This document shows positions 1-8,322 of a stretch of DNA of 34,958 nucleotides, one piece after another; within the stretch, counting starts at the first letter, position 1; the number at the start of each line of letters is the position of its first letter. The DNA lies in NCBI GenBank assembly GCA_029863385.1, contig JAOTVU010000033.1, positions 1 through 34,958 of the forward strand, read 5' to 3'. The stretch is from Acidimicrobiia bacterium (GTDB lineage Bacteria > Actinomycetota > Acidimicrobiia > Acidimicrobiales > SZUA-35). The translations under genes and the position numbers were made by a program. The notes beneath the pieces were generated by a model. It saw nothing but the letters and a program-made list of their open reading frames with translations, was not told the origin of the DNA and ran no database searches.

Positions 1-1032
1 GTGGCCACCCTGCCCGAGGACCTCACGGTCCGCACGGCCGCCGTCGAAGGAGCAACACTCGTCGTCGACTGGAGCGACGGCCATCGCAGTACCTTCGACG
101 TCGAGAACCTGATGGCGCTGGCCGACGCCGGTCAGGGTCGTCGACCCGCCCTGACACCGCCCCGCCGCTTCGACGCCACCCATCGACCCACCCGGTTCGA
201 CTTCGGCGAGCTCGAACCCGGTTCGGTCGACCACCACGATCTCCTCGACACCGTCGCCACCGAGGGCATGACGCTGGTCGAGAACCTCCCCGATTCCGAT
301 GACGCCACCGAGGCCCTGGCCCGGCTCCTCGGCCACGTCCGCGACACCGATTTCGGTCGGATCTTCAACATCGTGACCGAACCCGAGGCCTGGACGCTGT
401 CGCAGTCGAACGTGGGCCAGGATCCCCACAGCGACGATCCCTACCGCTACACGCCGAGCGGCTTCACCATCCTCCACTGCCGGCGGGCGGCAACCGGCGG
501 TGGCGAGTCGATCCTGGTCGACGGGTTCAAGGTTGCCGACGACATCCGGCGTTCGGACCCTGAGGCCTTCGAACTGCTGGCGTCGGTCTCGATTCCGTAT
601 GTCCGTCACCGCGCCACCGCGGTCGACCAGGGGGAGGACGTGCACATGATCGCCTACGCCCCGGTCATCACGATCAACGCCGACGGCGAGGTGATGGGCA
701 TCCGGTTCCACGAGCGGTCGACCGGCGTGTTCGACCTCGATCCCGCGGTCGTCGACCGCTACTACCTGGCGTTCCGGGCCTTCGCCGCCGCAGTGCGCTC
801 GCCGGCCAACCAGTTCGTCCACAAACTGGTCGACGGGCAGGCCATCATGGTCGACAACCAGCGGGCGCTTCACGGGCGAACCGACTTCGGCGACGACGTC
901 GAGGGCCGCCGCCACCTGCGACTCTGCTCGATCGACCGGGATCAGGTCCACAGTCGACTGCGGCGACTGAAGGAAATCCACGCCCTCGGTCCGGCCGATC
1001 AACGGCTACCCTCCGGCGCCGGGTCCGCCTGA
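1..1032 (+). CDS. TauD/TfdA-family 2-oxoglutarate dioxygenase, gamma-butyrobetaine hydroxylase-like
   Basis: Fe(II)/2-oxoglutarate-dependent oxygenase of the TauD/GBBH group, which hydroxylates small substrates such as gamma-butyrobetaine or trimethyllysine (family knowledge). Residues about 8-50 resemble the N-terminal DUF971/GBBH-N module (VDWSDGHRSTF). The catalytic domain follows. The iron ligands look like H143-S-D145 (HSDDPY) and a distal H291 (ALHGRTDF), with R303/R304 placed to bind 2-oxoglutarate. At 343 residues it is a little short of the usual ~380. The GTG at base 1 is the first base of the window, so the true start may lie upstream. The substrate cannot be told from sequence, and no carnitine-pathway neighbour is visible. 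Confidence 0.85.
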   Translation: MATLPEDLTVRTAAVEGATLVVDWSDGHRSTFDVENLMALADAGQGRRPALTPPRRFDATHRPTRFDFGELEPGSVDHHDLLDTVATEGMTLVENLPDSDDATEALARLLGHVRDTDFGRIFNIVTEPEAWTLSQSNVGQDPHSDDPYRYTPSGFTILHCRRAATGGGESILVDGFKVADDIRRSDPEAFELLASVSIPYVRHRATAVDQGEDVHMIAYAPVITINADGEVMGIRFHERSTGVFDLDPAVVDRYYLAFRAFAAAVRSPANQFVHKLVDGQAIMVDNQRALHGRTDFGDDVEGRRHLRLCSIDRDQVHSRLRRLKEIHALGPADQRLPSGAGSA

Positions 1033-1070
1033 GCGCCCGCCATCACCACCCCGCTAGCATCGAGTCGGTG

Positions 1071-2261
1071 ATGCGACGTCGGGCGGTGCTCAACGGGCTT
1101 GCCACCGTGATACTCCTCGGGCTCACGGCTGCCTGCGGAATCGGTGCCGACACTCCCCCGGTCGACGGCTACGACATCGCCGGGGCTCCGCAGTATCCCC
1201 TGTTCGACCACACCCTCACCTGGACCGGGACCGACGTCATCGTCGTCGGCGGTGCCGGCGGGGATCCGACCGACGGGGAACTGGTCGACGAGCCGCTGAT
1301 CTGGAACCCGAACGAGGGTGTGCGGCCGATCACGTCACCGCCGGGTCCGCCCCTCAATCGTCACACCGCGGTGTGGACGGGCGAGGAATTGATCGTGTGG
1401 TCGGGAACGACCGTGCCGTTCGGCGTCGGTGACGGCCTCGTCGCCTCCACGGCGGCCTACGATCCCGACTCCGACACGTGGCGGGAACTGGCCGGCAGCC
1501 CGATGGAGGTGGCCAGGGTCAGGGGCCGGGGGGCGGCGTTCGCCGATCACATCATCGTCACGGGCGGCTCGACACCGCAATCCGACAACGAGGGAACGAT
1601 CGGCGTCTACGATCTCGAATCCGACAGCTGGGCGACCACGGCGGTCGACGGCGACGCCCTCACCACGGTCGCCACCGGCAACGCAACCTACGTCCTGTGG
1701 GCCGACCGGCAGAGCACGGTCCGCCTCAGCCAGCTCGATGTCGAGTCGGCCACGCTGACCGAGATCCCACTCCCCGACCTGCCCGAGGGCGCCGACCGGT
1801 CCAACGCCGTCGTCGCCGATGGACGGCTGATCGTGTGGGCCGAGGCGTCACCACCCGAAACGGGCGTCCGGTCCGACGAACTGGTCACGGTTCTGGTGCT
1901 CGACGACGACAGGGCGCTGGCCGCCGATCCGACCCGACCTGCGGCCTGGCGGGAGTTGGTGGTCCAGGTCGATTTTCCCGGATCGGCCACCGGTTTCAGC
2001 GAGGTCCGGCCACTAGTGCACACCGATGACTGGCTGGCTTTCATGGAGGGAGCCGAACTCAAGTGGATCAGGATCGCCGACGGCTTGGAAATTCGACGGA
2101 CACTGACCACGCCCCAGTCGTGCGCCTTCAACACCGAGGCCGTCGGCACCCCGTCGGTCATCGTGGCCTGGGGCGGCAACTGCTCCCGGTTCGACGACGA
2201 CGGCAACGAGCAGCAGATCGTCGAGCACTTCGTGTTCGAGCCGCCGGCGGTTGACGAGTAA
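1071..2261 (+). CDS. Kelch-like beta-propeller lipoprotein
   Basis: Predicted exported lipoprotein of about 396 residues. The N-terminus has three arginines, a hydrophobic stretch and a lipobox LTAAC, so the Cys at about residue 22 should be lipidated. The rest is built of Kelch-like blades: repeated blocks such as HTAVWTGEELIVWSG followed by AAYDPDSDTWREL, and a similar block with YDLESDSW. These suggest a beta-propeller on the outer face of the membrane, probably for binding. No catalytic residues are recognisable. The ATG at 1071 directly follows a GTG at 1068 and either could start translation; no clear Shine-Dalgarno is seen. It converges on a second propeller lipoprotein with a 7-bp gap. 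Confidence 0.7.
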   Translation: MRRRAVLNGLATVILLGLTAACGIGADTPPVDGYDIAGAPQYPLFDHTLTWTGTDVIVVGGAGGDPTDGELVDEPLIWNPNEGVRPITSPPGPPLNRHTAVWTGEELIVWSGTTVPFGVGDGLVASTAAYDPDSDTWRELAGSPMEVARVRGRGAAFADHIIVTGGSTPQSDNEGTIGVYDLESDSWATTAVDGDALTTVATGNATYVLWADRQSTVRLSQLDVESATLTEIPLPDLPEGADRSNAVVADGRLIVWAEASPPETGVRSDELVTVLVLDDDRALAADPTRPAAWRELVVQVDFPGSATGFSEVRPLVHTDDWLAFMEGAELKWIRIADGLEIRRTLTTPQSCAFNTEAVGTPSVIVAWGGNCSRFDDDGNEQQIVEHFVFEPPAVDE

Positions 2262-2268
2262 AGCGGAG

Positions 2269-3768
2269 TCAGGCCTCGCCCGAATCCGCGTCGATCATGG
2301 CCTGGGGGATGGCATCGAGCACAAACGGGCGCAGCTCCCAGTCGAACGACACCCGATGCGAGGCGGCGATATCGGTGGCGGCGAGCATGTCGGCCACATC
2401 AACGGGGGGCAGCAGGAAGCCGTCGGCGTCACACAGCACAACCACGGTGTCGGCGTAATACTCCCACGGGTCCTCGTCCGGGTAGTAGTCGACGTCGTAG
2501 GTCCACACACTGTTGGCGCACAGGAACGGGCCGCCGGAAACAACCGGTCGACCGTCATCGAGGTCGTAGACCAGCACCTGCTCGCCGACCCACACGTAGA
2601 GGTAGTCGGTGCCGTGCACGATCTCGACGTCGTAGGGGGCGAAGGGGTCGGCGACGGCGATCGTCCAGAGATCGTCACCCGTGGCCGGGTCCATGCGAAC
2701 GATCCGGTCGACCAGCATCGGGTCGCCGTCGGAGGCCACGCACTTGAGCATCGGCCGCTCGGTGGGATAGTTGTAGAGGCAGTCGGTGATCCCGGATCGG
2801 GTCCAGGCGGTCCGACCGGTGACGAGGTCGAGCCCGATGGTGCCACCGATGAGGTCGGGGTCGGAATGGGCCAGCGTGAGCGCGGCGGTTCCGGTGGCCC
2901 GGTCGACATCGGAGTTCCAACCCCAGCCGGGGTCGAGGGGTACGCCGATGAGGTCGGCCAGCTCGGCCGATTCGATCATCCATCGTTCCTGGCGGCCGTA
3001 GTCGCCGAAACCGATCAGCCCGAGAAAGTCGTCGGGATCGTCCGGATCTCGGGCGATCGTGGCCAGGTTCTCGCCGTCGGACGCGATGATGGTGCCGGCG
3101 TTGGTTTCGATCCGGGAGACGTTCTTCCCGTTCGTCACCGAATACACCGCCTGTTCGTAGTCGCCCCGGGCACAGACCTGACCGTCTCCACAGTCGAACA
3201 GCGGGGTGCCGCCGATCGGGAACTCGGACTCCCACATCTGATCGCCGGTGTCGAGGTCGTACGCCACCAGATCGGCGTGGAGATCGCCGAACCGTTGGCT
3301 GACGACCGGTGCGAGGAACGCCTCGAGGGCCTCGCTCACATACACGGACGGCGCCAACCCCCGCAGGGCACCGGCGGGATGGGTGTCGACACGGTAGAGT
3401 TCGATCCCGGTCGTCAGATCGAAGGCGACGATCTCGGTTTGTCCGTCCTCGGCCGTGACGTACAGTCCCGTCTCGCCGGTCTCCCAGACCTGGGAAACCG
3501 CCGGCGGGAGCAACGAGGCGGTCCTGCTACCCCGCTCGTTCGTGCCGGTGCCGGATCCGTCGGCTTCGTCGGTACCGGATTCGACCTCCCGACCCGGATT
3601 GGCGTCGGTCTCGCTTCTCGACAGGGCGCTCCGGTCACCGGCGTGTCGTTCGGTGGCGGCCGTCCCGGTCATCGCCGCGCACGACGTCGCCAACGCGGCG
3701 ACGGCAATCGCGATCGCAGTCGCAGTCGCGACGCGTCGAGAAGCCACCGCCGGGGAACGCCGCATCAT
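2269..3768 (-). CDS. PQQ-like beta-propeller lipoprotein
   Basis: Predicted lipoprotein of 499 residues. The signal region is MMRR plus a long Ala/Ile/Val stretch ending in ALATSC, with Cys at about residue 30; Ser at -1 is acceptable though not ideal for a lipobox. After a Gly/Ser/Thr-rich linker (to about residue 85) come repeated segments such as ETGLYVTAEDGQ, YDLDTGDQMWE and MDPATGDDLWTIAV. These resemble the PQQ/WD40-like propeller blades seen in BamB and quinoprotein relatives. No quinoprotein active site is evident, so a binding or scaffold role is more likely than an enzyme. A GGGGGA sequence precedes the tandem ATGs (3768 or 3765). The proline-rich gene upstream on the same strand ends 66 bp away, so the two may share a transcript. 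Confidence 0.7.
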   Translation of the reverse strand: MMRRSPAVASRRVATATAIAIAVAALATSCAAMTGTAATERHAGDRSALSRSETDANPGREVESGTDEADGSGTGTNERGSRTASLLPPAVSQVWETGETGLYVTAEDGQTEIVAFDLTTGIELYRVDTHPAGALRGLAPSVYVSEALEAFLAPVVSQRFGDLHADLVAYDLDTGDQMWESEFPIGGTPLFDCGDGQVCARGDYEQAVYSVTNGKNVSRIETNAGTIIASDGENLATIARDPDDPDDFLGLIGFGDYGRQERWMIESAELADLIGVPLDPGWGWNSDVDRATGTAALTLAHSDPDLIGGTIGLDLVTGRTAWTRSGITDCLYNYPTERPMLKCVASDGDPMLVDRIVRMDPATGDDLWTIAVADPFAPYDVEIVHGTDYLYVWVGEQVLVYDLDDGRPVVSGGPFLCANSVWTYDVDYYPDEDPWEYYADTVVVLCDADGFLLPPVDVADMLAATDIAASHRVSFDWELRPFVLDAIPQAMIDADSGEA

Positions 3769-3834
3769 GTCCCCCAGTATCTCGGCTCATGTGCCGGATG
3801 CCTTGATGATCGGGGCGAATGCCGTCGGCCGGCG

Positions 3835-4398
3835 TCACCGCCCGCCGACGACCTCGGATCGGAGTCGACGTTCGTGTCGGCGATCCCGCCGCTCGTCGCG
3901 TGCGTGCAGTCGAGCGGTCCGCCGTGCCTCCCGCAACTCGGAGCGGGCCTCTCTATACAGGTCGCGGGCGGCCTCGACGTCGGCCTCGATCCGAGCCATC
4001 ACATCGTCGGGGTTGACTCCGGACTCATCGACGGGCGTTTCCACCGGCTCGTCGACGTCCTCTGTTCCGAGCCGATCGGGTCGGGCCGGAGTCGGTCGGG
4101 CGGCGGCCGTCGGCTCCGGAACCGACGGCTTCCTGACCGGCGGCTTCTGGACCGGTGGCTTCCGGACCGGCGGCTCGCCAACCGGCGACTGCGGGACCGA
4201 TTGCGCTGGAACCGGTGGCGACGGACGCGGCACCGGCTCGGGCGGCTGATACGCCGGTGGTGGGGGCTCCAGACGAGCCGTCGGGCGAGCCCGCTGAGCC
4301 TGCCGAGCCTGTTCAGCCTGACGGCCCTGCTCCTCGATCGACTCCTTCACGTCGTCGATCATGTTCTCGACCGCTTCCCGGATCATACGACCAACCAT
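3835..4398 (-). CDS. hypothetical protein with proline-rich pentapeptide repeats and basic coiled coil
   Basis: Unrecognised protein of 187 residues. It has an N-terminal amphipathic helix (MIREAVENMIDDVKESIEEQ, then a Gln/Ala/Arg-rich run), a long proline-rich middle with tandem PPV(R/Q)KP-type units, and a highly charged C-terminal helix rich in Arg/Glu/Ala with coiled-coil character. No signal peptide or membrane segment is visible, so it is probably cytoplasmic. I set the start at the ATG at 4398 because the frame upstream is antisense to the divergent ACT-domain gene; a second Met at 4386 is possible. It is divergent from that gene and lies upstream of the propeller lipoprotein on the same strand. 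Function unknown. Confidence 0.55.
   Translation of the reverse strand: MVGRMIREAVENMIDDVKESIEEQGRQAEQARQAQRARPTARLEPPPPAYQPPEPVPRPSPPVPAQSVPQSPVGEPPVRKPPVQKPPVRKPSVPEPTAAARPTPARPDRLGTEDVDEPVETPVDESGVNPDDVMARIEADVEAARDLYREARSELREARRTARLHARDERRDRRHERRLRSEVVGGR
4112..4186 (-). repeat. five tandem 15-bp units encoding a proline-rich pentapeptide
   Basis: Five consecutive 15-bp units (4112-4126, 4127-4141, 4142-4156, 4157-4171, 4172-4186). The middle three are closest, of the form ggcttcNNgaccggN. On the minus strand they encode Pro-Pro-Val-(Arg/Gln)-Lys variants inside the hypothetical protein. The unit is in frame, so copy number could change without a frameshift. Confidence 0.7.
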
Positions 4399-4459
4399 GT
4401 AGCCGATTCTAGGTTCACGGATCGGCGTCGTCCGGTCGCTCTGAGTTACGCTTGCATTG

Positions 4460-4978
4460 ATGCAGCATCTGGTCATCACCGTCCTCGGCAACGATCGGGC
4501 CGGCCTGGTCGAGGCGTTGTCGGGTGTCATCACCGGCAACGGCGGCAACTGGGAACGCAGCGAGATGATCGAGCTGGCCGGCAAGTTCGCCGGCGTGGTC
4601 CTGGTGACCGTGCCACCGGCGAACGCAGAGGCTCTGACGGTGGACCTCGAGCGGATCGAGGCAGCCGGCCTCTTCAAGATCGAAATCGAACCCGCAGGGC
4701 AGGCCGACGAGCCGTCGACCGGCAGGAGTTACGCCGTGCACGTCACCGGCCAGGACCACCCCGGCATCGTGCACGACATTTCCCACGCCCTGGCCACCAG
4801 CCGTTGCAGCATCGACGAGCTCAGCTCCGAAGTGGTACCGGCTCCGATGGGCGGCGAGATGTTCGTGGCCGATGCCGTGGTCGGTACACCGGAGACCATG
4901 TCGCTGCACGACCTGAAGGAGGTGCTCGAAAACGTGGCATCGGATCTGATGATCGACGTGGAGGCCAGGTCTTCCTGA
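4460..4978 (+). CDS. double ACT-domain protein, GcvR-like
   Basis: Small cytoplasmic protein of 172 residues made of two ACT domains (about residues 3-78 and 88-165) and nothing else, the layout of the glycine-cleavage regulator GcvR. The first opens with HLVITVLGNDRAGLVEAL and the second with YAVHVTGQDHPGIVHDISHAL, both with the ligand-site glycine typical of ACT domains. ACT pairs usually sense amino acids, often glycine or serine. GcvR works through GcvA in enterobacteria; no partner is visible here, so the regulatory target is unknown. ATG 4460 is preferred to the TTG at 4457. No glycine riboswitch was seen nearby. Confidence 0.8.
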   Translation: MQHLVITVLGNDRAGLVEALSGVITGNGGNWERSEMIELAGKFAGVVLVTVPPANAEALTVDLERIEAAGLFKIEIEPAGQADEPSTGRSYAVHVTGQDHPGIVHDISHALATSRCSIDELSSEVVPAPMGGEMFVADAVVGTPETMSLHDLKEVLENVASDLMIDVEARSS

Positions 4979-5104
4979 ACGGAGCCGTTCGGGCCTCGCC
5001 GATCTCCGGGTGTCGTTGCCCGCAGCCGGGCAGACGCCGGACTTGGAAGCGCGACCTTCCCACCTCTACGATGACGAACAATTAGTTCGACAAGTGAAGA
5101 GATT

Positions 5105-5275
5105 GCCCCTCGCGGGGTTGAGGTGAAAGTCCTGACCGGCGGTGAGAGTCCGCGAACCTTGGACCCGGCACTCTGATCGTACCGATTCGTCGGTCGCCGA
5201 TCGGTGGTCGGGACCTCGGCCGAATCGGTGGAATTCCGATGCCGACGGTGAAAGTCCGGATGAGAGCGAGCGGGC
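5105..5275 (+). promoter_or_regulatory. FMN riboswitch (RFN element)
   Basis: Strong match to the conserved RFN core. The 5' half has ggtgaaagtcctgaccggcg followed by gtgagagtccgcga (about 5122-5155). The 3' half has ggtggaattccgatgccgac followed by ggtgaaagtccggatgagag (about 5227-5266). The closing P1 helix can be drawn as gccc/ctcg (5105-5112) with cgag (5267-5270) and gggc (5272-5275). Between the halves is a variable arm (about 5160-5225). FMN binding normally shuts off flavin synthesis or uptake genes. The next gene downstream is the ABC ATPase at 5405, so the importer operon is predicted to be repressed when FMN is plentiful. Confidence 0.93.
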
Positions 5276-5283
5276 GTATGGCT

Positions 5284-5339
5284 ACTGGACGCGCCCCGGC
5301 CCTGCTCGAATCGCACGAGAGGCCGGGCAGTGGTCCAGT
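5284..5339 (+). promoter_or_regulatory. candidate riboswitch expression-platform hairpin
   Basis: Long imperfect hairpin directly after the FMN aptamer. It is formed by actggac (5284-5290) with gtccagt (5333-5339), cccggcc (5295-5301) with ggccggg (5321-5327) and ctcg (5305-5308) with cgag (5316-5319). No U-tract follows, so it is not a classical intrinsic terminator. It may control Rho access or folding of the leader, which runs on to the start at 5405. Inference only. Confidence 0.45.
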
Positions 5340-5404
5340 CGTGCGCTCCTGCCCGCAACCCGCGGCGAGGACCGGCATCTCCAGCCAAGCAGCACGTGCA
5401 GCCG

Positions 5405-6340
5405 ATGACCGACACCGCTCAACCGACACCGAACACCGAGGGTCGAGCCTCGGTAGATGTCGCGTCTCCGGCACCGGGATCGAGCGCGGCGGCCGCCTCC
5501 ATCCGACGCCCGAATCATGGCGGCGCTGGAGCCGCACCGGAGGTGAAGGCGGTCGGCCTGAGCCGGGTGTTCACCACGAAATCGGCCCGTCCCCGGGCCG
5601 CGCTCGACAACGTCGATCTCCGAGTGCCGGCCTCCCAGTTCCTCAGCGTGATCGGCCCCTCCGGATGCGGGAAGTCGACGCTGCTCCGCCTGATCGGCGG
5701 CCTCGACACACCGACCGGTGGCACCCTCACCGTCGGCGGTGAGGATCCCGACGTCGTACGGGGCCGGGGTGTCATCGGTCTCGTTCCCCAGTCGCCGGCG
5801 CTGCTGCCGTGGAAATCGGTTTCGGAGAACGTGGCGCTACTCGACCGCCTCGGCCCGTGGAAGGGTCGGCGCCTCGATGGCGCAACCATCGGCGAGTGGC
5901 TGAACCGGGTCGAGTTGGGCGAGGAGGGCGAGCTTCTCCCCCACCAGCTTTCCGGCGGTATGCAGCAACGGGTGGCGCTGGCCCGCGCCTTCGCCATCGA
6001 ACCGTCGCTGCTGCTGATGGACGAGCCGTTCAACGCGCTCGACGAGGTGACCCGCCACCACATGCAGACCCTTCTCATCGAGTTGTGGCGGCTTCGGCGT
6101 CCGACCGTTGTCTTCGTGACCCACAGCATCGACGAGGCCATCAAACTGTCGGACCGTGTGGTGGTCCTGCAGGGCGCTCCGGGCACTGTCGCCGCCGACA
6201 TACCGATCGGATTGGAGCGGCCCCGCCTCAGCGGCATCGAGGACAGCCGGGCGTTCCGGGAACATGCGGCCGCCATCCGACGGATCCTCTTGGCCGGGGA
6301 GTCCGAGACCGTGCCCGAGATCCAGAAGGGCGCCTCATGA
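5405..6340 (+). CDS. ABC transporter ATP-binding protein, predicted flavin importer
   Basis: ATPase subunit of an ABC importer, of the SsuB/TauB/ThiZ type that pairs with NMT1-like binding proteins. Residues 84-92 are the Walker A GPSGCGKST. The Q-loop VPQSPALLPW, signature LSGGMQQR, Walker B LLLMDEP and switch histidine VTHS all follow in order, so it looks active. About 45 low-complexity residues precede the conserved domain. I chose ATG 5405 because more upstream starts would place coding sequence over the riboswitch hairpin. It is the first gene after the FMN riboswitch and is followed, without a terminator, by permease and binding-protein genes. It should energise uptake of riboflavin or a related flavin. 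Confidence 0.88.
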   Translation: MTDTAQPTPNTEGRASVDVASPAPGSSAAAASIRRPNHGGAGAAPEVKAVGLSRVFTTKSARPRAALDNVDLRVPASQFLSVIGPSGCGKSTLLRLIGGLDTPTGGTLTVGGEDPDVVRGRGVIGLVPQSPALLPWKSVSENVALLDRLGPWKGRRLDGATIGEWLNRVELGEEGELLPHQLSGGMQQRVALARAFAIEPSLLLMDEPFNALDEVTRHHMQTLLIELWRLRRPTVVFVTHSIDEAIKLSDRVVVLQGAPGTVAADIPIGLERPRLSGIEDSRAFREHAAAIRRILLAGESETVPEIQKGAS

Positions 6341-6368
6341 TCGGACACGGCTCATGATCGGACACGGC
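6335..6368 (+). repeat. 17-bp tandem duplication at the ATPase/permease junction
   Basis: The 17-mer tcatgatcggacacggc occurs twice in a row (6335-6351, 6352-6368), followed by the similar start tcgtgatca. Each copy carries an ATGA stop/start overlap. The first overlap contains the ATPase stop; neither ATG is in the permease frame, which appears to open at GTG 6371. Confidence 0.85.
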
Positions 6369-6370
6369 TC

Positions 6371-7153
6371 GTGATCAGGGCGTCGCGCACGGTGTCGCGC
6401 CTCGTCGCCCCAGTGGCTGCCGTGCTCGGGCTGCTCATTCTCTGGGAACTCGTCACCCGCATCTTCAACATCCGGGCGATCGCGCTCCCCCGGCCGAGCG
6501 ATGTGCTGGCCGCCATTGCCGCCGACCCCGGGTTCTTCGCCTCCAACACCTGGGTCACGCTCGCCGAGGCCGTGCTCGGTTTGCTGATCGGGTTCCTCGC
6601 CGCTGCGGTCGCCGCCTCGCTGATGGCGCACAGTTCGCTGGTGGAACGGTTGTCGTGGCCCGGCATCATCATCCTCCAGTCGACCCCCATTGTGGTGCTG
6701 GCCCCGATCCTGCTGATCTGGTTCGGATTCGGCATCTGGCCGAAGGCCCTGATCGTCGCCCTGTTCGTGTTCGTGCCCTTCACCACCAACATGTTGACCG
6801 GGCTTCGTTCGGTCGATCAGGATCTGCTCAACGTCGCCGGTTCGGTCGACGCCTCCCGGTTCGAGGTCTACCGCCGTCTCCGAATTCCCCACGCCCTGGC
6901 CGACACGTTCGCCGCCGGCCGGATCTGCGTGTCACTGTCGCTGGTGGGGGCGGTCATCAGCGAGTTCTACGGCGGTTCGACATCGGGGCTGGGGTACCAG
7001 TTCCGGCGGGCACTCGTCAGCATCAATCCCGACACGGCCTGGGCCTGCATCGTGATTCTCGCCGGCTTCGGTATCGTCGGGACCTTCGCCGTCTTGGCCT
7101 TGGAGAGCCGGGTGCTGCACTGGCATCCGGCGTACAGGAGAGAGAATCCATGA
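6371..7153 (+). CDS. ribX: ABC transporter permease, RibX-like
   Basis: Inner-membrane permease of 260 residues with about six hydrophobic segments, of the BPD_transp_1 / SsuC-TauC-like type. Early segments include VAAVLGLLILWELV and EAVLGLLIGFLAAAVAA. The cytoplasmic coupling region lies around NVAGSVDASRFEVYRRLRIP, which matches the EAA-loop position. The GTG at 6371 is the first in-frame start after an in-frame stop at 6338-6340; no good Shine-Dalgarno precedes it. The stop overlaps the next start as ATGA (7150-7153), so translation is probably coupled. The riboswitch makes flavin the likely cargo, as predicted for RibXY transporters; the substrate is inferred, not shown. Confidence 0.8.
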   Translation: MIRASRTVSRLVAPVAAVLGLLILWELVTRIFNIRAIALPRPSDVLAAIAADPGFFASNTWVTLAEAVLGLLIGFLAAAVAASLMAHSSLVERLSWPGIIILQSTPIVVLAPILLIWFGFGIWPKALIVALFVFVPFTTNMLTGLRSVDQDLLNVAGSVDASRFEVYRRLRIPHALADTFAAGRICVSLSLVGAVISEFYGGSTSGLGYQFRRALVSINPDTAWACIVILAGFGIVGTFAVLALESRVLHWHPAYRRENP

Positions 7154-8322
7154 CCCTCCCAACACCCAACCGTGCGCCCCACGCCCGGGTTTCCGGGCGC
7201 AGGGCGCACAGAACGACGGTTCGGCCGGTGGTGGGGATCGTCGCCGGGATGGTTGCTCTGGCGCTGCTCGCCGCAGCCTGCGGCGACGACACGGCTTCGG
7301 ACGGCGATACGGCCTCGGGCGATCCCTGCGAGCGCAACGCAGCCGTCGGCACGATCACCGTGGTGACCGGCTTCGACTTCGCGGCCTCCCCCGGCATCCT
7401 CGACCCGATCGTGGCCGAGGCCGAGGGTTACTACGACGAGCTGTGCCTCGACGTCGAGATCCAGCCCGGGTTCGCCCCCCAGAACCACACCCTGGTCGCA
7501 TCCGGAGAGGCCCAGTTCGCCAACGCCGGCTCGTTCGGCGAGGTGGTCAAGGCCAACGTCGACGGCGACGCCGGCCTGGTGGCCCTCGCCCACTACGGGA
7601 AGACCGCCATCGAGGCCCTCGTCGTTCCCGCCGACTCCGACATCGAGACGCTCGACGATCTGTCGGGCAGGGTGGTCGGCATCAAGGGTGACCTGCCCTT
7701 CTCGCTCCAGACGATGCTGGGTGAGGCCGGGGTCGACCGATCGAGTTTCGAGGAGCTGCTGCTCGACACCTTCGATCCAATGGCCGGCTTCGAGCTCGGT
7801 ATCGACGCCCTGCCCGTCTACAAGAGCAACGAGCCCATCCAGCTCGACAACGCCGGGTTCGAGTACCGGATGTTCGATCCGCTCGACGCCGGCGTCCCCT
7901 CGTCGTTCGGTCTCCTGGTGGTCGGCGAGGATTTCCTGGCCGAGCACCCCGAGGTGGTGTCGGATTTCATGCGGGCGTCGTTGCGGGCCATGCGGTTCTC
8001 GATCGACAACCCCGACGCCGCCGTCCAGCACGCCCTCGACCGAATCGCCACCAACCAGGGCTCGTTCCTCGGCGACAACACCGAGATCCCCCGCTGGCAG
8101 GTCGAACGGGATCTCGTGGTGTCACTGACACCGGAGGGTGAGGGCTACGGCCAGATCGACCTCGACCGTCTCGGCGCCGAGGTGTCGGCGCTCACCGAGG
8201 TCGGCGTCTTCGAAACCGAGCCCGATTGGCGGTCGATGATCGCCCCCGAGATCGTCGACGACATCTATGACGGCGGAACCGACGTAACCTGGGAACCGTA
8301 CCAGGAGGTGTCGGATGGCTAG
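7150..8322 (+). CDS. ribY: NMT1/THI5-like substrate-binding lipoprotein, RibY-like
   Basis: Extracytoplasmic binding protein of 390 residues. A twin basic stretch and hydrophobic helix lead to the lipobox LLAAAC with Cys at residue 44, so it should be a membrane-anchored lipoprotein. The mature part reads like the NMT1/THI5 family: ITVVTGFDFAASPGILDPI, then EGYYDELCLDVEIQPG, and the typical ETLDDLSGRVVGIKG block. Family members bind pyrimidine precursors, sulfonates or, in the RibY group, riboflavin. Start ATG 7150 overlaps the permease stop and has AGGAGAGA upstream. Its own stop overlaps the next gene by 8 bp. Control by an FMN riboswitch supports flavin as ligand. Confidence 0.85.
   Translation: MTLPTPNRAPHARVSGRRAHRTTVRPVVGIVAGMVALALLAAACGDDTASDGDTASGDPCERNAAVGTITVVTGFDFAASPGILDPIVAEAEGYYDELCLDVEIQPGFAPQNHTLVASGEAQFANAGSFGEVVKANVDGDAGLVALAHYGKTAIEALVVPADSDIETLDDLSGRVVGIKGDLPFSLQTMLGEAGVDRSSFEELLLDTFDPMAGFELGIDALPVYKSNEPIQLDNAGFEYRMFDPLDAGVPSSFGLLVVGEDFLAEHPEVVSDFMRASLRAMRFSIDNPDAAVQHALDRIATNQGSFLGDNTEIPRWQVERDLVVSLTPEGEGYGQIDLDRLGAEVSALTEVGVFETEPDWRSMIAPEIVDDIYDGGTDVTWEPYQEVSDG

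Noticed and set aside
2251..5085. Very long plus-strand open frame (over 900 codons)
   Set aside because: It is antisense to the propeller lipoprotein and the proline-rich gene and runs out of frame through the ACT gene. Its translation is a low-complexity mix of Gly/Val/Asp/Arg with no domain; it is a GC-bias artefact.
6967..8031. Minus-strand frame of about 354 codons
   Set aside because: It is antisense to the permease and binding protein; the plus strand has lipobox and family sequence.
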